DNA of 64,000 bases from Allorhizobium undicola ORS 992 = ATCC 700741 (GCF_000621665.1 NZ_JHXQ01000014.1:59056-123055); one strand, 5' to 3'; positions 53,457-63,517 are shown, counted from the first letter of the stretch. Translations and numbers: made by a program. Notes: generated from the sequence alone by a model not told the origin.

Positions 53457-54326
53457 ATGACTATTCCTAAAATTGCCGATTACCGGATGCCGCAGCCGGA
53501 AAGCTTTCCGCAAAACAAGGTGAAGTGGCAGCCGGAGGCGAAGCGGTCCGTGTTGCTGATCCATGACATGCAGCGCTATTTTCTGCGCTTTTACGAGGAA
53601 AATGGCGCTCTTTTGCCGGCCCTTGTCGCCAATCTCGAAAAGGTCAAGGCATGGGCTGTCGCCAATGGTGTGCCGGTGGTGTACACCGCCCAGCCGCATG
53701 ACCAGCCTGCCCGTGACCGCGCCCTCCTCAACGACATGTGGGGGCCGGGCCTGACGGTTGCCGATCCGTCGCTGCAACAGGTGGTGGAGCCGCTGAAGCC
53801 CACCGAAAACGACGTGGTGCTGACGAAATGGCGCTACAGCGCCTTTCACCGTTCCGACTTGCAGGAGCGCATGGCGCAGTGGGGCCGCGATCAGCTGATT
53901 ATCGGCGGAGTCTATGCCCATATCGGCTGCATGATGACGGCGGTGGATGCCTTCATGCGTGACATTCAACCCTTCATGCTGGGGGATGCGGTAGCCGATT
54001 TTTCCGAGCAGGAACACCGCATGGCGCTGACCTATGTGGCAACCCGCTGCGGCGTCGTGGTGCCGTCGGCGCATTTTGCCGGGCAAGGCGCATCGGCGCC
54101 GTCGCGCAGCTGGCTTGAAGCGCGTGTGCTGCAAATGGTGGAGGAGGGGACGGAAATCGATCCGGAGGAAAACCTCATTCTCTACGGGCTCGATTCCATT
54201 CAGGTCATGACGCTGGCAGGCGAGCTGAAAGGCCATGGGATCGTGGTTGGCTTCGATGAACTGGCCCGCGTTCCCACCCTCAATGGCTGGTGGTCGCTGA
54301 TCGAAGCCAAGCGGCAGGCGGCATGA
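53457..54326 (+). CDS. entB: Isochorismatase with aryl carrier domain
   Basis: A 289-residue bifunctional protein. Residues about 1-205 form the isochorismatase: LLIHDMQRYFLRFY with the catalytic Asp, VVLTKWRYSAFHRSDL and GVYAHIGCMMTAVDAFM (Cys at the family position). Residues about 215-285 form the aryl carrier domain with ILYGLDSIQVM, Ser247 being the phosphopantetheine site. It hydrolyses isochorismate to 2,3-dihydro-DHB plus pyruvate and then carries DHB for VibH and the Cy domains. It overlaps entA by 4 bp. Confidence 0.95.
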   Translation: MTIPKIADYRMPQPESFPQNKVKWQPEAKRSVLLIHDMQRYFLRFYEENGALLPALVANLEKVKAWAVANGVPVVYTAQPHDQPARDRALLNDMWGPGLTVADPSLQQVVEPLKPTENDVVLTKWRYSAFHRSDLQERMAQWGRDQLIIGGVYAHIGCMMTAVDAFMRDIQPFMLGDAVADFSEQEHRMALTYVATRCGVVVPSAHFAGQGASAPSRSWLEARVLQMVEEGTEIDPEENLILYGLDSIQVMTLAGELKGHGIVVGFDELARVPTLNGWWSLIEAKRQAA

Positions 54327-55096
54327 GTGCTGGAAGACCCATGAGCGAGCAGAGATTTTCCGGAAAGCGCGTGCTGGTCAGCGGTGCGGCCAGCGGGATT
54401 GGACGGCGCATTGCCGAACGTTTCGTGGAGGAAGGGGCCGATGTGATCGGCCTCGACCTCAAACCGGCAAACGGGGATGAGGGTTTCCGGCTGGTGGCGG
54501 TCGATCTGGCAAAGCCCGATGATGTCGAGAGAGTTTGCGCGAGCCTGATGCGCGAGATCCCCCATCTCGACGTGCTGGTGAATGCGGCGGGCATTCTGCG
54601 CATCGGTGCCGCCGAGGAGCTGACCCCGGAAGACTGGCAAAGCTCCATGGCTGTCAATGCTGGCGGGCCTTATCTGTTGATGCGCCAGTGGATCGGCCGG
54701 TTCAAGGCGCAGCGAAGCGGCGCAATCGTCAACATTGCCTCCAATGCGGCGCATGTGCCGCGCACGGGCATGACCGTCTATTGCGCCTCGAAGGCTGCTC
54801 TTGCCAGCCTCAGCCATTGTATCGGGCTGGAGCTTGCCCCCTTTGGCGTTCGCTGCAATGTCGTTTCTCCCGGCTCGACCGATACGCCGATGCTTGCCGG
54901 AATGCTGGGCGACCCTTCCGGTCAGGCGAAGCTGATTTCCGGCCTGCCCGAGCAGTTCAAGCTCGGCATTCCGCTGGGCAAGATCGCAAGGCCTGACGAG
55001 ATTGCCAATGTGGTGCTGTTCCTTGCCTCCGATGCGGCAAGCCATGTCACCCTTCAGGATATTGTGGTGGATGGCGGAGCAACGCTTGCCGCATGA
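54323..55096 (+). CDS. entA: 2,3-dihydro-2,3-dihydroxybenzoate dehydrogenase
   Basis: A 257-residue short-chain dehydrogenase that oxidises 2,3-dihydro-DHB to DHB with NAD+. Marks: the cofactor motif SGAASGIGRRIA, LVNAAGIL, the catalytic Ser in VNIASNAAHVPR, YCASKAALASL (YxxxK), and the C-terminal DIVVDGGATLAA. The ATG at 54323 overlaps the entB stop; ATG 54341 (MSEQRFSG) with GGAAG upstream is equally possible. Last gene of entCEBA. Confidence 0.94.
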   Translation: MSAGRPMSEQRFSGKRVLVSGAASGIGRRIAERFVEEGADVIGLDLKPANGDEGFRLVAVDLAKPDDVERVCASLMREIPHLDVLVNAAGILRIGAAEELTPEDWQSSMAVNAGGPYLLMRQWIGRFKAQRSGAIVNIASNAAHVPRTGMTVYCASKAALASLSHCIGLELAPFGVRCNVVSPGSTDTPMLAGMLGDPSGQAKLISGLPEQFKLGIPLGKIARPDEIANVVLFLASDAASHVTLQDIVVDGGATLAA

Positions 55097-55107
55097 ACCA
55101 TAAGCGG

Positions 55108-55140
55108 CAGGGCGGCAAGAACTGTCTGCTCTGCCGCCTG
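55108..55140 (+). terminator. Possible terminator after entA
   Basis: CAGGGCGGCA and TGCCGCCTG form an imperfect GC-rich hairpin 12 bp after the entA stop; the following T-tract is poor. It is followed by a degenerate intergenic repeat (ACGCATTTGCG..GGAAATGCGC, about 55160-55208). Confidence 0.45.
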
Positions 55141-55219
55141 ACCATTCCAGCCTTTTGATTTTACGCATTTGCGAACACAAACCGAATATATCTTTGCTGG
55201 AAATGCGCGAAGGACACAT

Positions 55220-55326
55220 TACAGCGCCGTGCGTTTTATCAAACGCACAAAGGACGCTGTAACACTTTAAATCTGCTGCATAATTTTCACCTTAAATCGA
55301 TTCCGGTTTAAGGAATTATGCAGTAG
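55220..55326 (-). repeat. Two-hairpin ~106-bp intergenic repeat, copy 4 (reverse), overlapping kdpE
   Basis: Same element as 7345, 15494 and 33532. Its last 19 bases lie inside the kdpE reading frame and provide the final Tyr-Cys-Ile-Ile-Pro codons and the stop. Confidence 0.88.
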
Positions 55327-56015
55327 TCCTGATCGCTGACGAAGCGATAGCCCACGCCGGGTTCCGTTCTGACAATGTGCGGTTCGGTGGGGTTGCGTTC
55401 GATTTTCTGGCGCAATTGACCCACGAAGACGCGCAGATAATGCAGGTCATCGGTATGGGCAGGCCCCCAAACGGAGGTCAGCAGGGTGCGGTGCGTCACC
55501 ACCCGCCCGGCATGGCGGGCAAGCAGGGTGAGGAGGTCATATTCCTTCGGTGTCAGATGCAGTGCTTCGTCATCGCGGCTGACGATCCGCTTGACCGGGT
55601 CGATCAGCAGGCCGTCGGCGCGGATCGGGCCTGGAACGGAGTCTGTGCGTCCCCGATGGCGCAGCGCCGTGCGGATGCGGGCGGTCAACTCGCCAATGCC
55701 GAAGGGCTTTTCCACGTAATCGTCGGCCCCGAGATCGAGGGCGGCGATCTTTTCGCTTTCGCGGTCACGGGCGGAAAGAATGATGATCGGCACATCGCTC
55801 CAGCCACGCAGATTGGCGATGATGTCCTTGCCATCCATGTCCGGCAGGCCAAGATCGAGAATGACGAGATCGGGCGCCTGGGTTGCAACCGCTTTCAACG
55901 CTTCCGCCCCCGTCAGCGCCTCCACGGTGTCGAAGCCCGCAGCCGTCAGCGCCGGTTTCAGAAAACGCTGTATTTGCGGTTCGTCATCCACCACGAGAAT
56001 CCGCGATGCGCTCAT
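55308..56015 (-). CDS. kdpE: KdpE response regulator
   Basis: A 235-residue OmpR-class regulator. The receiver domain (1-120) has the acidic pair VVDDEPQ, the phospho-acceptor Asp in LVILDLGLPDMDG, a Ser in ILSARD and a Lys in YVEKPFGIGEL. The C-terminal winged helix ends with HYLRVFVGQLRQKIE and GVGYRF. After that conserved end the frame runs into an intergenic repeat, adding VSDQDYCIIP. It should be phosphorylated by KdpD and activate kdp at low K+. It overlaps kdpD by 4 bp. Confidence 0.95.
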   Translation of the reverse strand: MSASRILVVDDEPQIQRFLKPALTAAGFDTVEALTGAEALKAVATQAPDLVILDLGLPDMDGKDIIANLRGWSDVPIIILSARDRESEKIAALDLGADDYVEKPFGIGELTARIRTALRHRGRTDSVPGPIRADGLLIDPVKRIVSRDDEALHLTPKEYDLLTLLARHAGRVVTHRTLLTSVWGPAHTDDLHYLRVFVGQLRQKIERNPTEPHIVRTEPGVGYRFVSDQDYCIIP

Positions 56016-58720
56016 GCCCTCTGCTCCTCGTTTTCCGTGGCGGATTTATCGTCATGGACGGGAAAGCGCATGACGATGCGGGTGCCCTTTTTGCGCAGTG
56101 CCGGGCTTTCGGCATGAATGCGCCCTTCCATGGCGGTGACGAAGCCGCGCGCAATGGAAAGACCAAGGCCCGTTCCGGGCGCGCGGCCGTCCGGCTTGCC
56201 CCGACGATAGAATTTCTCGAAAATCCTGTCGAGATCTTCCGGCGGAATCCCCCGGCCCATATCCGTGACAGACAGCAAGAGGTCGCGCCCATCGCGACGG
56301 GCATAGACATGGATGGGTTCGCCGCCGCCATATTTCACGGCATTGTCGAGCAGGTTGAACAGCACTTGTCCCAAAAGAACGGCATCGCCGCGGATCAGCG
56401 GCAGATCGCTGGCAAGGCCCGTCTCCACCCGCACGCCCGGCGCATAGCGGCGTAGCCTCTCCACCGATGCCTGCACGACATCGGCCACATCCACCCAGTC
56501 GCGCTTGGGCTTCAGCGTTCCGGACTCGATGCGGGTCATGTCGAGGAGGTTGGCGACGAACCGGCTCATCCGGTTGCTTTCCTCCTCGATGGATTGCAGG
56601 AGATCGCGGCGGCTTTCCTCGCTCATCCGCTCTCCCAGCTGGCTCAGACTGGTGACGGCGCCGGTGATGGTGGCAAGCGGCGTGCGCAGATCGTGCGAAA
56701 TCGACGATAGCAGGGCGTCGCGATAGCGTTCGCCCTCTAGCCGGGCGGCCTGCTGAACGCTTTCCTCGGCAAGCCTTGCGCGGTCGAGCGCAATGGCGGT
56801 CTGGTCGAGAATGGCCGACAGGGCGCGTTCGGCATTGAGGTCGAGTCCGCCTTCGATATGTTCGATGCCGCAGACGCCGACAATGCCGTGCGGGCCAAGA
56901 AGCGGGCGAAACTCGAAACGGCTATTGGGCAATGTGCCGGTGCCGTACCCGGCCGCTTCGCGTTTTTCCTCCGCCCAGCGCGCGGCCGTCATGTCGGTGA
57001 CGTCCAGCTCGGTATCCGGTGGCCAGGCGGCGCCCACCTGAAGATCGTTATCCCTGGGCAGCAGCAGCACGATCTTGCACTTCAGCCGGGTTTGCAACTG
57101 CGAAACCGTGAGCCAGATGGCGTCATCGGTCTTTGCGGCGGTGGCGAGCTTGCGGGAAAACTCGTAAAGCGCCTGCAATTCCTGCGCCCGCATACGTGCC
57201 GCTTCCGCCTGTTCGCGCACGCGGGAAGCAAAGCCCCCGGCCAGAAGCGCCACAGCAAGGAAGATGAACAGCGCGAACACCTCATGCGGCGCGGCAATGG
57301 TGAAGGTGTGAACCGGGGCGATGAAGAAAAAATTATAGGCAAGCGCCGAGCAGGCAGCGGCAAGGAAGGCGGCGATGTAGCCGCCGGTCATGGCCGCGCC
57401 CAGAACCGCAACGAGATAGAGAAGCGAAATGTTCGGCAGCGTGATGAAGCTGGTAATCGCAAGACCAAAGCCGGTAGTCAGGGCAACGCCGCAAAGGGCC
57501 AGCGCCAGCGGACGCAGCAGCGCGCGGGGGCTGAGCGAAGGGCGCGGATCCGGCTGGGGTGAAGGCTTCATGCCCCTTTCCGGCGTGACGAGATAGACGC
57601 CGAGCCCTACCGCCTTTTGCGAAAGGGCATCCGGCAGGGACTTGCCGAGGACGCGGCCAAGCCCCCGGCGCGGCTTTGCACCGATGACGATCTGCGTTGC
57701 GTGCTCGCGCCTTGCGAGCTTGAGAATCTCCTCCACGAAATCACGGCCTATGATGCGGCGGGTTTCGGCCCCAAGCTGCTCGGCGAGGCGAAACAGGCCT
57801 TCCACGCGGCGAAGCCGCTCGGGTGTCTTGACCTCCCGTTCCGCGTGATCCACCGAAACTACGATCCAGTTGGCGTTGAGGCCGGAGGCCATGCGGCTTG
57901 CCACCCGCACCACTTTTTCCGAAAGATCGTCGGGCCCGACGCAGACAAGCAGTCTTTCGCCGGTGGCCCATGGCCCTTCGATGGCATTCTGCTTGAGGTA
58001 ATCGACCATCTGGTCGTCCACCCGGTCGGCGGTGCGGCGCAGCGCAAGCTCGCGAAGCGCTGTCAGATTGCCGAGGCGGAAAAACCGGTCCACGGCACGG
58101 CTTGCGCTTTCCGGCAGATAGACCTTTCCCTCGTTCAGGCGTTCGATGAGTTCGGTTGGCGCAAGATCGACCAGCAGCACGTCATCGGCCCGTTTCAGCA
58201 CGACATCCGGCACACGTTCGCGCACGGTGACGCCGGTGATCTGCGCGACGAGATCGGCAAGGCTTTCGAGATGCTGGATGTTCAGCGCCGTCCAGACATC
58301 GATGCCGGCGGCGATCAGTTCCTCTATGTCCTGATAGCGCTTGGGGTGGCGGCTGCCTTCCGGGTTGGAATGCGCCAGTTCATCGACGATGATCAAGCGC
58401 GGCTTGCGGGCCAATGCGGCGTCGAGATCGAATTCCTCCAGCCTGCGGCCGCGATGGGTGACGCTGATGCGTTCAAGCACATCCAGCCCGTTCAGCAGGG
58501 CTGCGGTTTCGCTGCGGCCATGGGTTTCCACCAGGCCAACCACCACATCCACGCCATCGGCCTTCAGCCTGTGGGCGCGCGACAACATGGCATAGGTCTT
58601 GCCGACCCCCGGCGCGGCCCCCAGGAAAACCGTAAGCTTGCCCCGGCGGTCTTTCTCCGCCAGGGCAAGCAGGGCATCCGGATCGGGGCGACGCTCGTCT
58701 TCGCGCTCGTCCTTGGGCAT
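56012..58720 (-). CDS. kdpD: KdpD sensor histidine kinase
   Basis: A 902-residue sensor of K+ limitation. The N-terminal KdpD domain (about 20-230) has the Walker A GAAPGVGKTYAML, then a USP-like domain (about 250-370), four membrane helices (about 395-500), a GAF-like domain (about 520-640), and the kinase with the phospho-acceptor His in SSISHDLRTPLA, plus NLLDNAVKY, DMGRGIPPE and GTGLGLSIARG. Length is as in E. coli. The start is MPKDEREDER at 58720. Confidence 0.95.
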   Translation of the reverse strand: MPKDEREDERRPDPDALLALAEKDRRGKLTVFLGAAPGVGKTYAMLSRAHRLKADGVDVVVGLVETHGRSETAALLNGLDVLERISVTHRGRRLEEFDLDAALARKPRLIIVDELAHSNPEGSRHPKRYQDIEELIAAGIDVWTALNIQHLESLADLVAQITGVTVRERVPDVVLKRADDVLLVDLAPTELIERLNEGKVYLPESASRAVDRFFRLGNLTALRELALRRTADRVDDQMVDYLKQNAIEGPWATGERLLVCVGPDDLSEKVVRVASRMASGLNANWIVVSVDHAEREVKTPERLRRVEGLFRLAEQLGAETRRIIGRDFVEEILKLARREHATQIVIGAKPRRGLGRVLGKSLPDALSQKAVGLGVYLVTPERGMKPSPQPDPRPSLSPRALLRPLALALCGVALTTGFGLAITSFITLPNISLLYLVAVLGAAMTGGYIAAFLAAACSALAYNFFFIAPVHTFTIAAPHEVFALFIFLAVALLAGGFASRVREQAEAARMRAQELQALYEFSRKLATAAKTDDAIWLTVSQLQTRLKCKIVLLLPRDNDLQVGAAWPPDTELDVTDMTAARWAEEKREAAGYGTGTLPNSRFEFRPLLGPHGIVGVCGIEHIEGGLDLNAERALSAILDQTAIALDRARLAEESVQQAARLEGERYRDALLSSISHDLRTPLATITGAVTSLSQLGERMSEESRRDLLQSIEEESNRMSRFVANLLDMTRIESGTLKPKRDWVDVADVVQASVERLRRYAPGVRVETGLASDLPLIRGDAVLLGQVLFNLLDNAVKYGGGEPIHVYARRDGRDLLLSVTDMGRGIPPEDLDRIFEKFYRRGKPDGRAPGTGLGLSIARGFVTAMEGRIHAESPALRKKGTRIVMRFPVHDDKSATENEEQRA

Positions 58721-58749
58721 TCATCCTCTCATGTCGTTTTCAGGGGCGG

Positions 58750-59328
58750 TCATGCCTTGCCGGGAAATGTTCGGTCCAGGGCCATGTTAAGTGCAAGAAC
58801 ATTGACACGCTCTTCACCGAAAAAGCCGAAATCAGGCTTTTCGATGCTGCGCTCCACCAAAGAGGCAAGATCGCTGTCACTGATGTTGCGCGCCTTGGCA
58901 ATGCGCGACACCTGCAAGCGGGCAAAGGCCGGCGAAATATGCGGATCAAGCCCCGAGCCCGATGCCGTGACGGCATCGGCGGGAAGCGGCCCGCTCACGC
59001 CGCTCTGGCGCAGGCGATCGACGGCGGCCTGCACCCGATCCTTCAGGGCCTTGGAGGTGGGGCCGAGATTGGAGCCGGTGGAGGCGCTGGCATTATAGGC
59101 ATCCGGCTGCGTTACCGACGGGCGCGGCCAGAAATAACGATCGGAGGTGAAGTTCTGACCGATCAGGCTGGAGCCGACGACCTTTCCGTCTTGCAGAACG
59201 GTGCTGCCATTGGCCTGCGCGGGCATGACGGCCTGGGCGATGCCGGTGACGGCGTAAGGGTAGGCAAGGCCGGTCAGGGCCGTCATGAGCAGCACGAGGG
59301 TAAAGGCTGGGCGAAGATGATGAAGCAT
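58750..59328 (-). CDS. kdpC: KdpC, potassium-transporting ATPase subunit
   Basis: A 192-residue protein with a single N-terminal membrane helix (FTLVLLMTALTGLAYPYAV) and the KdpC motifs GQNFTSDRYFWPRPS, YNASASTGSNLGPTS, LPADAVTASGSGLDPHISP and the C-terminal VNVLALNMALD. It stabilises the KdpFABC complex. Two bases separate it from kdpB. Confidence 0.95.
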   Translation of the reverse strand: MLHHLRPAFTLVLLMTALTGLAYPYAVTGIAQAVMPAQANGSTVLQDGKVVGSSLIGQNFTSDRYFWPRPSVTQPDAYNASASTGSNLGPTSKALKDRVQAAVDRLRQSGVSGPLPADAVTASGSGLDPHISPAFARLQVSRIAKARNISDSDLASLVERSIEKPDFGFFGEERVNVLALNMALDRTFPGKA

Positions 59329-59330
59329 GA

Positions 59331-61367
59331 TTACACCAGATGAAGGGCGCTGACGGCCAGATCGACGAACTTGATGCCTGCGAAAGGCAGGAGGAGGCCG
59401 CCGAGGCCATAGACCAGAAGATTGCGGCGGAGCAGGCTGGCCGCGCCTGCGGGGCGGTAAGCCACGCCTTTGAGCGCCAGCGGGATCAGCGCAATGATGA
59501 TCAGCGCGTTGAAGATAACCGCCGAGAGAATGGCGGATTTGGGCGAGGCAAGGCCCATGACGTTCAGCGCGTTCAGGGCCGGATAGGTGGCGACGAACAT
59601 GGCCGGGATGATGGCGAAATATTTCGCGACGTCATTGGCGATGGAGAAGGTGGTGAGCGCGCCGCGCGTCATCAGCAACTGCTTGCCGATTTCCACGATC
59701 TCGATGAGCTTGGTGGGGCTTGAATCGAGATCGACCATGTTGGCGGCCTCGCGTGCTGCCTGCGTGCCGGTCTGCATGGCAACGCCCACATCCGCCTGGG
59801 CCAGCGCCGGGGCGTCGTTGGTGCCGTCGCCGCACATGGCGATCAGGCGGCCGCCCGTCTGTTCGCGGCGGATATAGGCAAGCTTGTCTTCAGGCGTTGC
59901 CTGGGCAAGATAATCGTCCACGCCTGCTTCCGAGGCAATTGCCGCGGCGGTAACGGGATTGTCGCCCGTGACCATGACGGTGCGGATGCCCATGGCGCGC
60001 AGCGCCGCGAAGCGCTCCTTGATGCCCGGCTTGACCACGTCCTTGAGGTGAATGGCGCCCAGCAGGCGCTTGCCATCGGCAACCGCAAGCGGCGTGCCGC
60101 CGGACCGGGCAATCTGGTCCACGGCGCGGCGGAACTCCTGCGGCGCTTCCTGTTCGTCAAGGCCCGTGAACCGCAGTATGGAGTCTACCGCGCCCTTGCG
60201 CAGCCGTCTTTCGCCCAGATCCACGCCCGACAGCCGGGTTTCTGCCGTGAAGGCCACCACGGCATCGAAATTGGCGGCAGGGGTCGGCAGGCCGAATTCG
60301 CCGGTGGCGAGTGCGACGATGGAGCGGCCTTCCGGGGTCTCGTCCGGCAGGCTGGCGATGAGGGCTGCCTGCGCCAGCTCGCTCTGGCTGACGCCGGGAG
60401 CGGGGATGAAGTCGCTGGCCATGCGGTTGCCGTAGGTGATGGTGCCGGTTTTGTCGAGCAGCAGCGTATCCACGTCGCCTGCCGCTTCTACGGCACGGCC
60501 GGAGGTGGCGATGACGTTGAAACGCACCAGCCTGTCCATGCCTGCAATGCCGATGGCCGAAAGCAGTCCGCCGATGGTGGTGGGGATCAGGGTGACGAGC
60601 AGGGCGGCAAGAACGGTAACGCTCAGCAGCGTGCCGGAATAGCCCGCCATGCCCCAGATGGCGACGCAGACGAAGAGGAAGATCAGCGTCAGGCCGGACA
60701 GCAGGATCGAAAGGGCAATTTCGTTCGGCGTCTTCTGGCGTTGCGCGCCTTCGATCAGGGCAATCATCCTGTCCACGAAGGACGAGCCCGGCTGCACGGT
60801 GATCCTGACCCGGATTTCGTCGGACAGAACTTCCGTACCGCCGGTAACGGCAGAGCGATCGCCGCCGGATTCGCGGATCACGGGCGCGGATTCCCCGGTG
60901 ATGGCGCTTTCGTTGACGGAGGCGACGCCTTCGATGACCTCGCCGTCACCGGGAATGAGTTCGCCTGCGGCGACCAGCACCACATCGCCGATCTTCAGCT
61001 TCGTGGCCGGAATGCTTTCAGTGGCGCCGGTCGCGGTCAGCCGCCGGGCAACCAGTTCGGATTTGGTTTTCTTCAGGCTTTCGGCCTGGGCGCGGCCACG
61101 GCCTTCGGCCACGGCCTCCGCGAAGGTGGCAAACAGCACGGTGAACCACAGCCAGGCGGCAATCTGGCCGGAAAAGGCAGCTTCCGCCGGATTGAAGGCG
61201 AGGTCGCGCAGGAACATGACGGTGACAAGCGCCGCCACGACTTCCGTGACGAAGATGACGGGATTGCGCAGCAGTTCTTTCGGGTTGAGCTTCAGGATCG
61301 CATCGCGCATGGCCGGAAAGAGGATGGCGGGATCGAGAAGGCTCTGGGCTTTATGATCTTTTGACAT
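59331..61367 (-). CDS. kdpB: KdpB, P-type ATPase catalytic subunit
   Basis: A 678-residue P-type ATPase. Phosphorylation motif [13 protein letters not shown], actuator motif [10 protein letters not shown], hinge [12 protein letters not shown] and the [20 protein letters not shown] loop are all intact. Hydrolyses ATP to drive K+ uptake through KdpA. The RS-like regulatory segment ITGESAPV is normal. 11 bp downstream of kdpA. Confidence 0.96.
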   Translation of the reverse strand: MSKDHKAQSLLDPAILFPAMRDAILKLNPKELLRNPVIFVTEVVAALVTVMFLRDLAFNPAEAAFSGQIAAWLWFTVLFATFAEAVAEGRGRAQAESLKKTKSELVARRLTATGATESIPATKLKIGDVVLVAAGELIPGDGEVIEGVASVNESAITGESAPVIRESGGDRSAVTGGTEVLSDEIRVRITVQPGSSFVDRMIALIEGAQRQKTPNEIALSILLSGLTLIFLFVCVAIWGMAGYSGTLLSVTVLAALLVTLIPTTIGGLLSAIGIAGMDRLVRFNVIATSGRAVEAAGDVDTLLLDKTGTITYGNRMASDFIPAPGVSQSELAQAALIASLPDETPEGRSIVALATGEFGLPTPAANFDAVVAFTAETRLSGVDLGERRLRKGAVDSILRFTGLDEQEAPQEFRRAVDQIARSGGTPLAVADGKRLLGAIHLKDVVKPGIKERFAALRAMGIRTVMVTGDNPVTAAAIASEAGVDDYLAQATPEDKLAYIRREQTGGRLIAMCGDGTNDAPALAQADVGVAMQTGTQAAREAANMVDLDSSPTKLIEIVEIGKQLLMTRGALTTFSIANDVAKYFAIIPAMFVATYPALNALNVMGLASPKSAILSAVIFNALIIIALIPLALKGVAYRPAGAASLLRRNLLVYGLGGLLLPFAGIKFVDLAVSALHLV

Positions 61368-61378
61368 GGAAAACCCCT

Positions 61379-63088
61379 TCAGAAGGTCTGGCCTGCCAGC
61401 ATCGCCAGATGCTCGACAATGGGGCCAAGGGCAAGGGCGGGGAAGAATTGCAGGCCGCCGAGAATAAGGATGATGCCGATCAAAAGTCCGGCAAAAAGCG
61501 GGCCATCCGTCGGGAAGGTTCCCGCCGAGGCCGGGGTGCGGACCTTGGCGGCCAGTGATCCGGCAATGGCCATGACCGGAACCACATAGGCAAAGCGGCC
61601 GAGCAGCATGGCGATGCCAAGCGTGGTGTTATACCACAGCGTGTTGCCGGTAAGCCCGCCAAAGGCCGAGCCGTTATTGCCGGCGGCCGAGCTGAAACCA
61701 TAGAGGATTTCAGACAGGCCGTGCGGTCCGGGCGTGCCGATGCTGGCCAGCGCGAAGGGCAGCATGGCGGAGGCAGCGGTGAAGCCGAGAATGGCGAGCG
61801 GCAGGATGAGAACGGCCAGCATGGCATATTTCATTTCCCGGCCTTCGATCTTCTTGCCGAGGAATTCCGGGGTGCGGCCAACCATCAGGCCAGCGACGAA
61901 AACGGCCAGCAGCGCGAAAATCAGGATGCCATAGAGGCCGGAGCCAACGCCGCCCGGCAGAACCTCGCCAAGCTGGATAAGGAAGAGCGGCACCAGACCG
62001 CCAAGCCCGGTGAAGGAGCCCAGCATACCGTTGACACCGCCATTGGAAAGGCCGGTGGTGACGGCGGCATAAAGGGCGCTCATGGCCTGACCGAAGCGAA
62101 GCTCCTTGCCCTCCATATTGCCCATGGCCGGATCGAGGCCGAGGCTGGTGAGAACGGGATTGCCCTGCGCTTCCGCCCAGTAGATCACCACCACGCCCGC
62201 AAGCAGCAAAGCGCCCATGGAGGCAAGCAGAACCCAGCCCTGACGGCGGTTGGAGACCATTTGGCCGAAACAGTAAACCATGGCGGAGGAAATCCACAGC
62301 ATGGCGAAGATGTTGAAGAAATCCGACCATGCGGTCGCATTTTCAAAGGGGTGGGCGGCATTGACGTTGAAGAAGCCGCCGCCATTGGTGCCAAGCTGCT
62401 TGATGGCTTCCTGGCTGGCAACGGGACCAAGCGCGATGACCTGATTGGCGCCTTCCAGCGTCGTTGCGCTGACGGAAGCATCAAAGGTTTGCGGCAGCCC
62501 CATGGCCACGAAGATCAGGGCGGTGATGATGGAAATCGGCAGCAGGATATAAAGTGTGGCGCGCGTGACATCGACCCAGAAATTGCCAAGCCCGGTGGCG
62601 CGCGAACGGATGAGCGCACGGGTAAAGGCAATGGCCAGCGCCATGCCGGTGGCGGCCGACAGGAAGTTCTGTACGGTCAGCCCCGCCATCTGGCTGAAAT
62701 GGCTGAGCGTCGATTCGCCGCCGTAATTCTGCCAGTTGGTATTGGTGACGAAGGAAACGGCAGTGTTGAAGGCCAGATCCGGCGTCATTCCCGCAAATCC
62801 CTGGGGATTGAGGGGCAGATAGGCCTGAAGCCGTAAAATGCCGTAGAGGACGGCAAAGCCGGCCAGCGAAAAGGCGAGCATGGAAAGCGTATAGGCAAGC
62901 GCGCTCTGCTCTTTTTCCGCATTCACGCCGCTGATGGCGTAAAAGCCCTTTTCAACGGGGGAAAGAAGGGGAGAAAGGGGCGTGCGATTGCCTTCGAATA
63001 CGCGGGCCATGTAAAGGCCCAGCGGCTTGACGGTGACGAGCACCGCAAGGAAGAGGAGGCTGATTTGCAGCCACCCGGCGATAGTCAT
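61379..63088 (-). CDS. kdpA: KdpA, potassium-translocating subunit
   Basis: A 569-residue membrane protein with about ten helices and four degenerate selectivity-filter loops, for example [43 protein letters not shown] and [13 protein letters not shown]. The ATG at 63088 (GAGGAGC upstream) starts MTIAGWLQ; the extension to 63109 is not supported. Two palindromic repeats separate it from kdpF. Confidence 0.96.
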   Translation of the reverse strand: MTIAGWLQISLLFLAVLVTVKPLGLYMARVFEGNRTPLSPLLSPVEKGFYAISGVNAEKEQSALAYTLSMLAFSLAGFAVLYGILRLQAYLPLNPQGFAGMTPDLAFNTAVSFVTNTNWQNYGGESTLSHFSQMAGLTVQNFLSAATGMALAIAFTRALIRSRATGLGNFWVDVTRATLYILLPISIITALIFVAMGLPQTFDASVSATTLEGANQVIALGPVASQEAIKQLGTNGGGFFNVNAAHPFENATAWSDFFNIFAMLWISSAMVYCFGQMVSNRRQGWVLLASMGALLLAGVVVIYWAEAQGNPVLTSLGLDPAMGNMEGKELRFGQAMSALYAAVTTGLSNGGVNGMLGSFTGLGGLVPLFLIQLGEVLPGGVGSGLYGILIFALLAVFVAGLMVGRTPEFLGKKIEGREMKYAMLAVLILPLAILGFTAASAMLPFALASIGTPGPHGLSEILYGFSSAAGNNGSAFGGLTGNTLWYNTTLGIAMLLGRFAYVVPVMAIAGSLAAKVRTPASAGTFPTDGPLFAGLLIGIILILGGLQFFPALALGPIVEHLAMLAGQTF

Positions 63089-63104
63089 GGTGAAGCTCCT
63101 CAAG

Positions 63105-63217
63105 AGCATTGTCCGAAGAAAAGTGGGAACCGGTTTTCCGTCCGGAAATGCGTAGAAACAAAGATGCCTGCATTGTCCGAAGAAAAGTGGGAACCTGTTT
63201 TCCGTCCGGAAATGCGG
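63105..63217. repeat. Two copies of a palindromic repeat between kdpF and kdpA
   Basis: (A)GCATTGTCCGAAGAAAAGTGG begins near 63105 and 63169; each copy continues through GGTTTTCCG or TGTTTTCCG to GTCCGGAAATGCG. They lie inside the kdp transcript and may form hairpins in the mRNA between kdpF and kdpA. Confidence 0.88.
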
Positions 63218-63242
63218 CAGATGGGCGGTCGAGAGCCTGTCT

Positions 63243-63329
63243 TCAGAAGCGCTCGGGCTTCAGCAGGGTGATGACGAGATAGACGCCAAGGCCAATGGCG
63301 ACGGCAAGGCCGAGAATAGGTTCGAGCAT
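63243..63329 (-). CDS. kdpF: KdpF, 28-residue potassium ATPase subunit
   Basis: A single-helix peptide, [24 protein letters not shown], with the KdpF-typical end LLKPERF. Too short for routine ORF calls. The ATG at 63329 has GAGG seven bases upstream. Stabilises the KdpABC complex. It is read in the same direction as kdpA with the repeat pair between them. Confidence 0.9.
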   Translation of the reverse strand: MLEPILGLAVAIGLGVYLVITLLKPERF

Positions 63330-63337
63330 GGTGGGCC

Positions 63338-63421
63338 TCACAACCTGTCGAGGGCGCGGGCATAAAGCGCTAGCGCGACGAAACTGCCGCAGCCTAGAGC
63401 CAGAAAAATAAGGTCGGGCAT
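63338..63421 (-). CDS. 27-residue single-helix microprotein upstream of kdpF
   Basis: On the minus strand, ATG at 63421 preceded by AGGAG with 8-base spacing, translating MPDLIFLALGCGSFVALALY followed by ARALDRL and stop. It ends 8 bp before the kdpF start, so it is probably co-translated with kdpF. One hydrophobic helix with a positively charged C-terminal end. I believe similar short frames precede kdpF in other proteobacteria but do not know a function; an accessory Kdp peptide is a guess. Confidence 0.65.
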   Translation of the reverse strand: MPDLIFLALGCGSFVALALYARALDRL

Positions 63422-63498
63422 GACCAAAACTCCTGTTTCAATGGCATGAAACTACGCCGGTCAGGCCTAAGGCTTCGATTGGGAAAACAATCTCCGCG

Positions 63499-63517
63499 CA
63501 TAAAGAAAAGATAAGGA
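63499..63517 (-). promoter_or_regulatory. Possible KdpE-binding T-rich site upstream of the kdp operon
   Basis: On the minus strand the sequence reads CCTTATCTTTTCTTTATGC, two TTAT-like half-sites in a pyrimidine tract about 80-95 bp before the microprotein start, loosely like the E. coli KdpE site. No strong sigma boxes identified. Confidence 0.3.

Noticed and set aside
62952..63173. Short frames through repeat pairs near kdpA and elsewhere (for example 39174-39362, 40367-40588, 63100-63363)
   Set aside because: They translate intergenic repeat DNA and are not conserved-looking proteins.
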